Shown in pieces: positions 5,518 through 5,684 of a stretch of DNA of 5,684 nucleotides. The notes beneath the pieces were generated by a model. It had not been told where the DNA came from, did no database searches, and saw only the letters and a program-made list of their open reading frames with translations. This stretch comes from Candidatus Woesearchaeota archaeon (lineage in GTDB: Archaea > Nanobdellota > Nanobdellia > Woesearchaeales > UBA525): NCBI GenBank assembly GCA_003694385.1, contig RFKA01000020.1:1-5684 (forward strand), in the 5' to 3' direction. A program made the translations under genes and the position numbers. Within the stretch, counting starts at the first letter, position 1. Every line of letters begins with the position of its first letter.

Positions 5518-5533
5518 CCTGCACAGTTCCTAA
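5518..5533 (+). repeat. Direct repeat copy 2, between TATA-like element and start codon
   Basis: CCTGCACAGTTCCTAA repeats copy 1 (14 of 16), 34 nt downstream start to start. It ends 4 nt before the ATG at 5538, covering the expected transcription start, which would be a natural repressor-binding position. Confidence 0.7.
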
Positions 5534-5537
5534 CAGT

Positions 5538-5684
5538 ATGGCCGTGTACCTCGGAAACACGATTGCTGCGTACCTCCTCTACTTCGGCTTCGTCATCGTC
5601 CTCTTGCTCGCCGGCAAGGCCTTCACGGCTGCGACGCGCCGCGCTTTTCGTTCGTTCGCGCACAAGACGAAGACGAAAGCAGAC
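5538..5684 (+). CDS. N-terminal fragment of an unrecognised single-pass membrane protein, partial
   Basis: Forty-nine codons are visible before the window edge, with no stop. I do not recognise the protein. The fragment starts MAVYLGNTIAAYLLYFGF. Residues about 8-26 form one hydrophobic helix rich in Leu, Val, Ile and aromatics. It is followed by a strongly basic stretch (Arg and Lys at about 34-47), which by the positive-inside rule would place the N-terminus outside and the rest in the cytoplasm. The ATG is chosen because it lies just downstream of a TATA-like element and begins a frame open to the window edge. The base and codon style (CTC, GTC, ATC, GCG) matches the operon genes, supporting real coding. 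It seems to be a new transcription unit, not part of the hydrogenase operon. Confidence 0.55.
   Translation, partial: MAVYLGNTIAAYLLYFGFVIVLLLAGKAFTAATRRAFRSFAHKTKTKAD

Noticed and set aside
5503..5534. Inverted repeat GTTAG (5503-5507) and CTAAC (5530-5534) around the TATA-like element
   Set aside because: Five-base arms with a 22-nt loop are easily expected by chance; the longer direct repeats explain the region better.
1..5684. CRISPR array, insertion sequence, tRNA or toxin-antitoxin genes
   Set aside because: Both strands were read for regularly spaced repeats, transposase motifs, terminal inverted repeats, tRNA-like folds and small paired genes; coding sequence of the metabolic operon accounts for almost all of the window and none of these was seen.

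Overview
The window appears to hold the distal part of one tightly packed, plus-strand energy-metabolism operon, followed by the start of a separately promoted membrane-protein gene. The operon enters from the left with the last 65 codons of hydB. It continues with hydG, hydD and hydA, completing a cytoplasmic, bidirectional group 3b [NiFe]-hydrogenase ('sulfhydrogenase', HydBGDA type), and then runs directly into pta (phosphate acetyltransferase) and ackA (acetate kinase).

Layout: hydB 3' end (1-198); hydG, the FAD/NAD(P)/2Fe-2S diaphorase subunit (198-1025); a 77-nt gap holding a possible 21-codon small ORF (1038-1103); hydD, the small electron-transfer subunit (1103-1987); hydA, the NiFe catalytic subunit (1987-3285); pta (3282-4268); ackA (4265-5452); an 85-nt intergenic region with a TATA-like element and iterated direct repeats (5453-5537); and a 5' fragment of a single-pass membrane protein (5538-5684, open at the window edge). 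Every operon junction overlaps by 1 or 4 nt (TGATG or ATGA) except hydG-hydD, where the small ORF would restore the pattern. Good Shine-Dalgarno sequences sit inside the end of each upstream gene.

How the genes work together (inference from family knowledge): Pta turns acetyl-CoA into acetyl phosphate, and AckA uses that to make ATP and acetate. The hydrogenase can dispose of the NAD(P)H-level electrons released by fermentation as H2, or run in reverse. The operon is therefore a compact H2 plus acetate plus ATP fermentation module for an anaerobe.

Organism: a GC-rich anaerobic prokaryote with strong CTC/ATC/GTC codon preference. An archaeon is mildly favoured, perhaps of a DPANN/Woesearchaeota-like fermentative lineage. 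The reasons are the HydBGDA hydrogenase familiar from Thermococcales, and a last gene that lacks a Shine-Dalgarno but has TTTTAA about 22-28 nt before its ATG, as in leaderless archaeal transcripts. Pta-AckA is uncommon in archaea, so a fermentative bacterium (including candidate-phyla lineages with 3b hydrogenases) is not excluded. No mobile elements, CRISPR arrays, tRNAs or rRNAs were seen.
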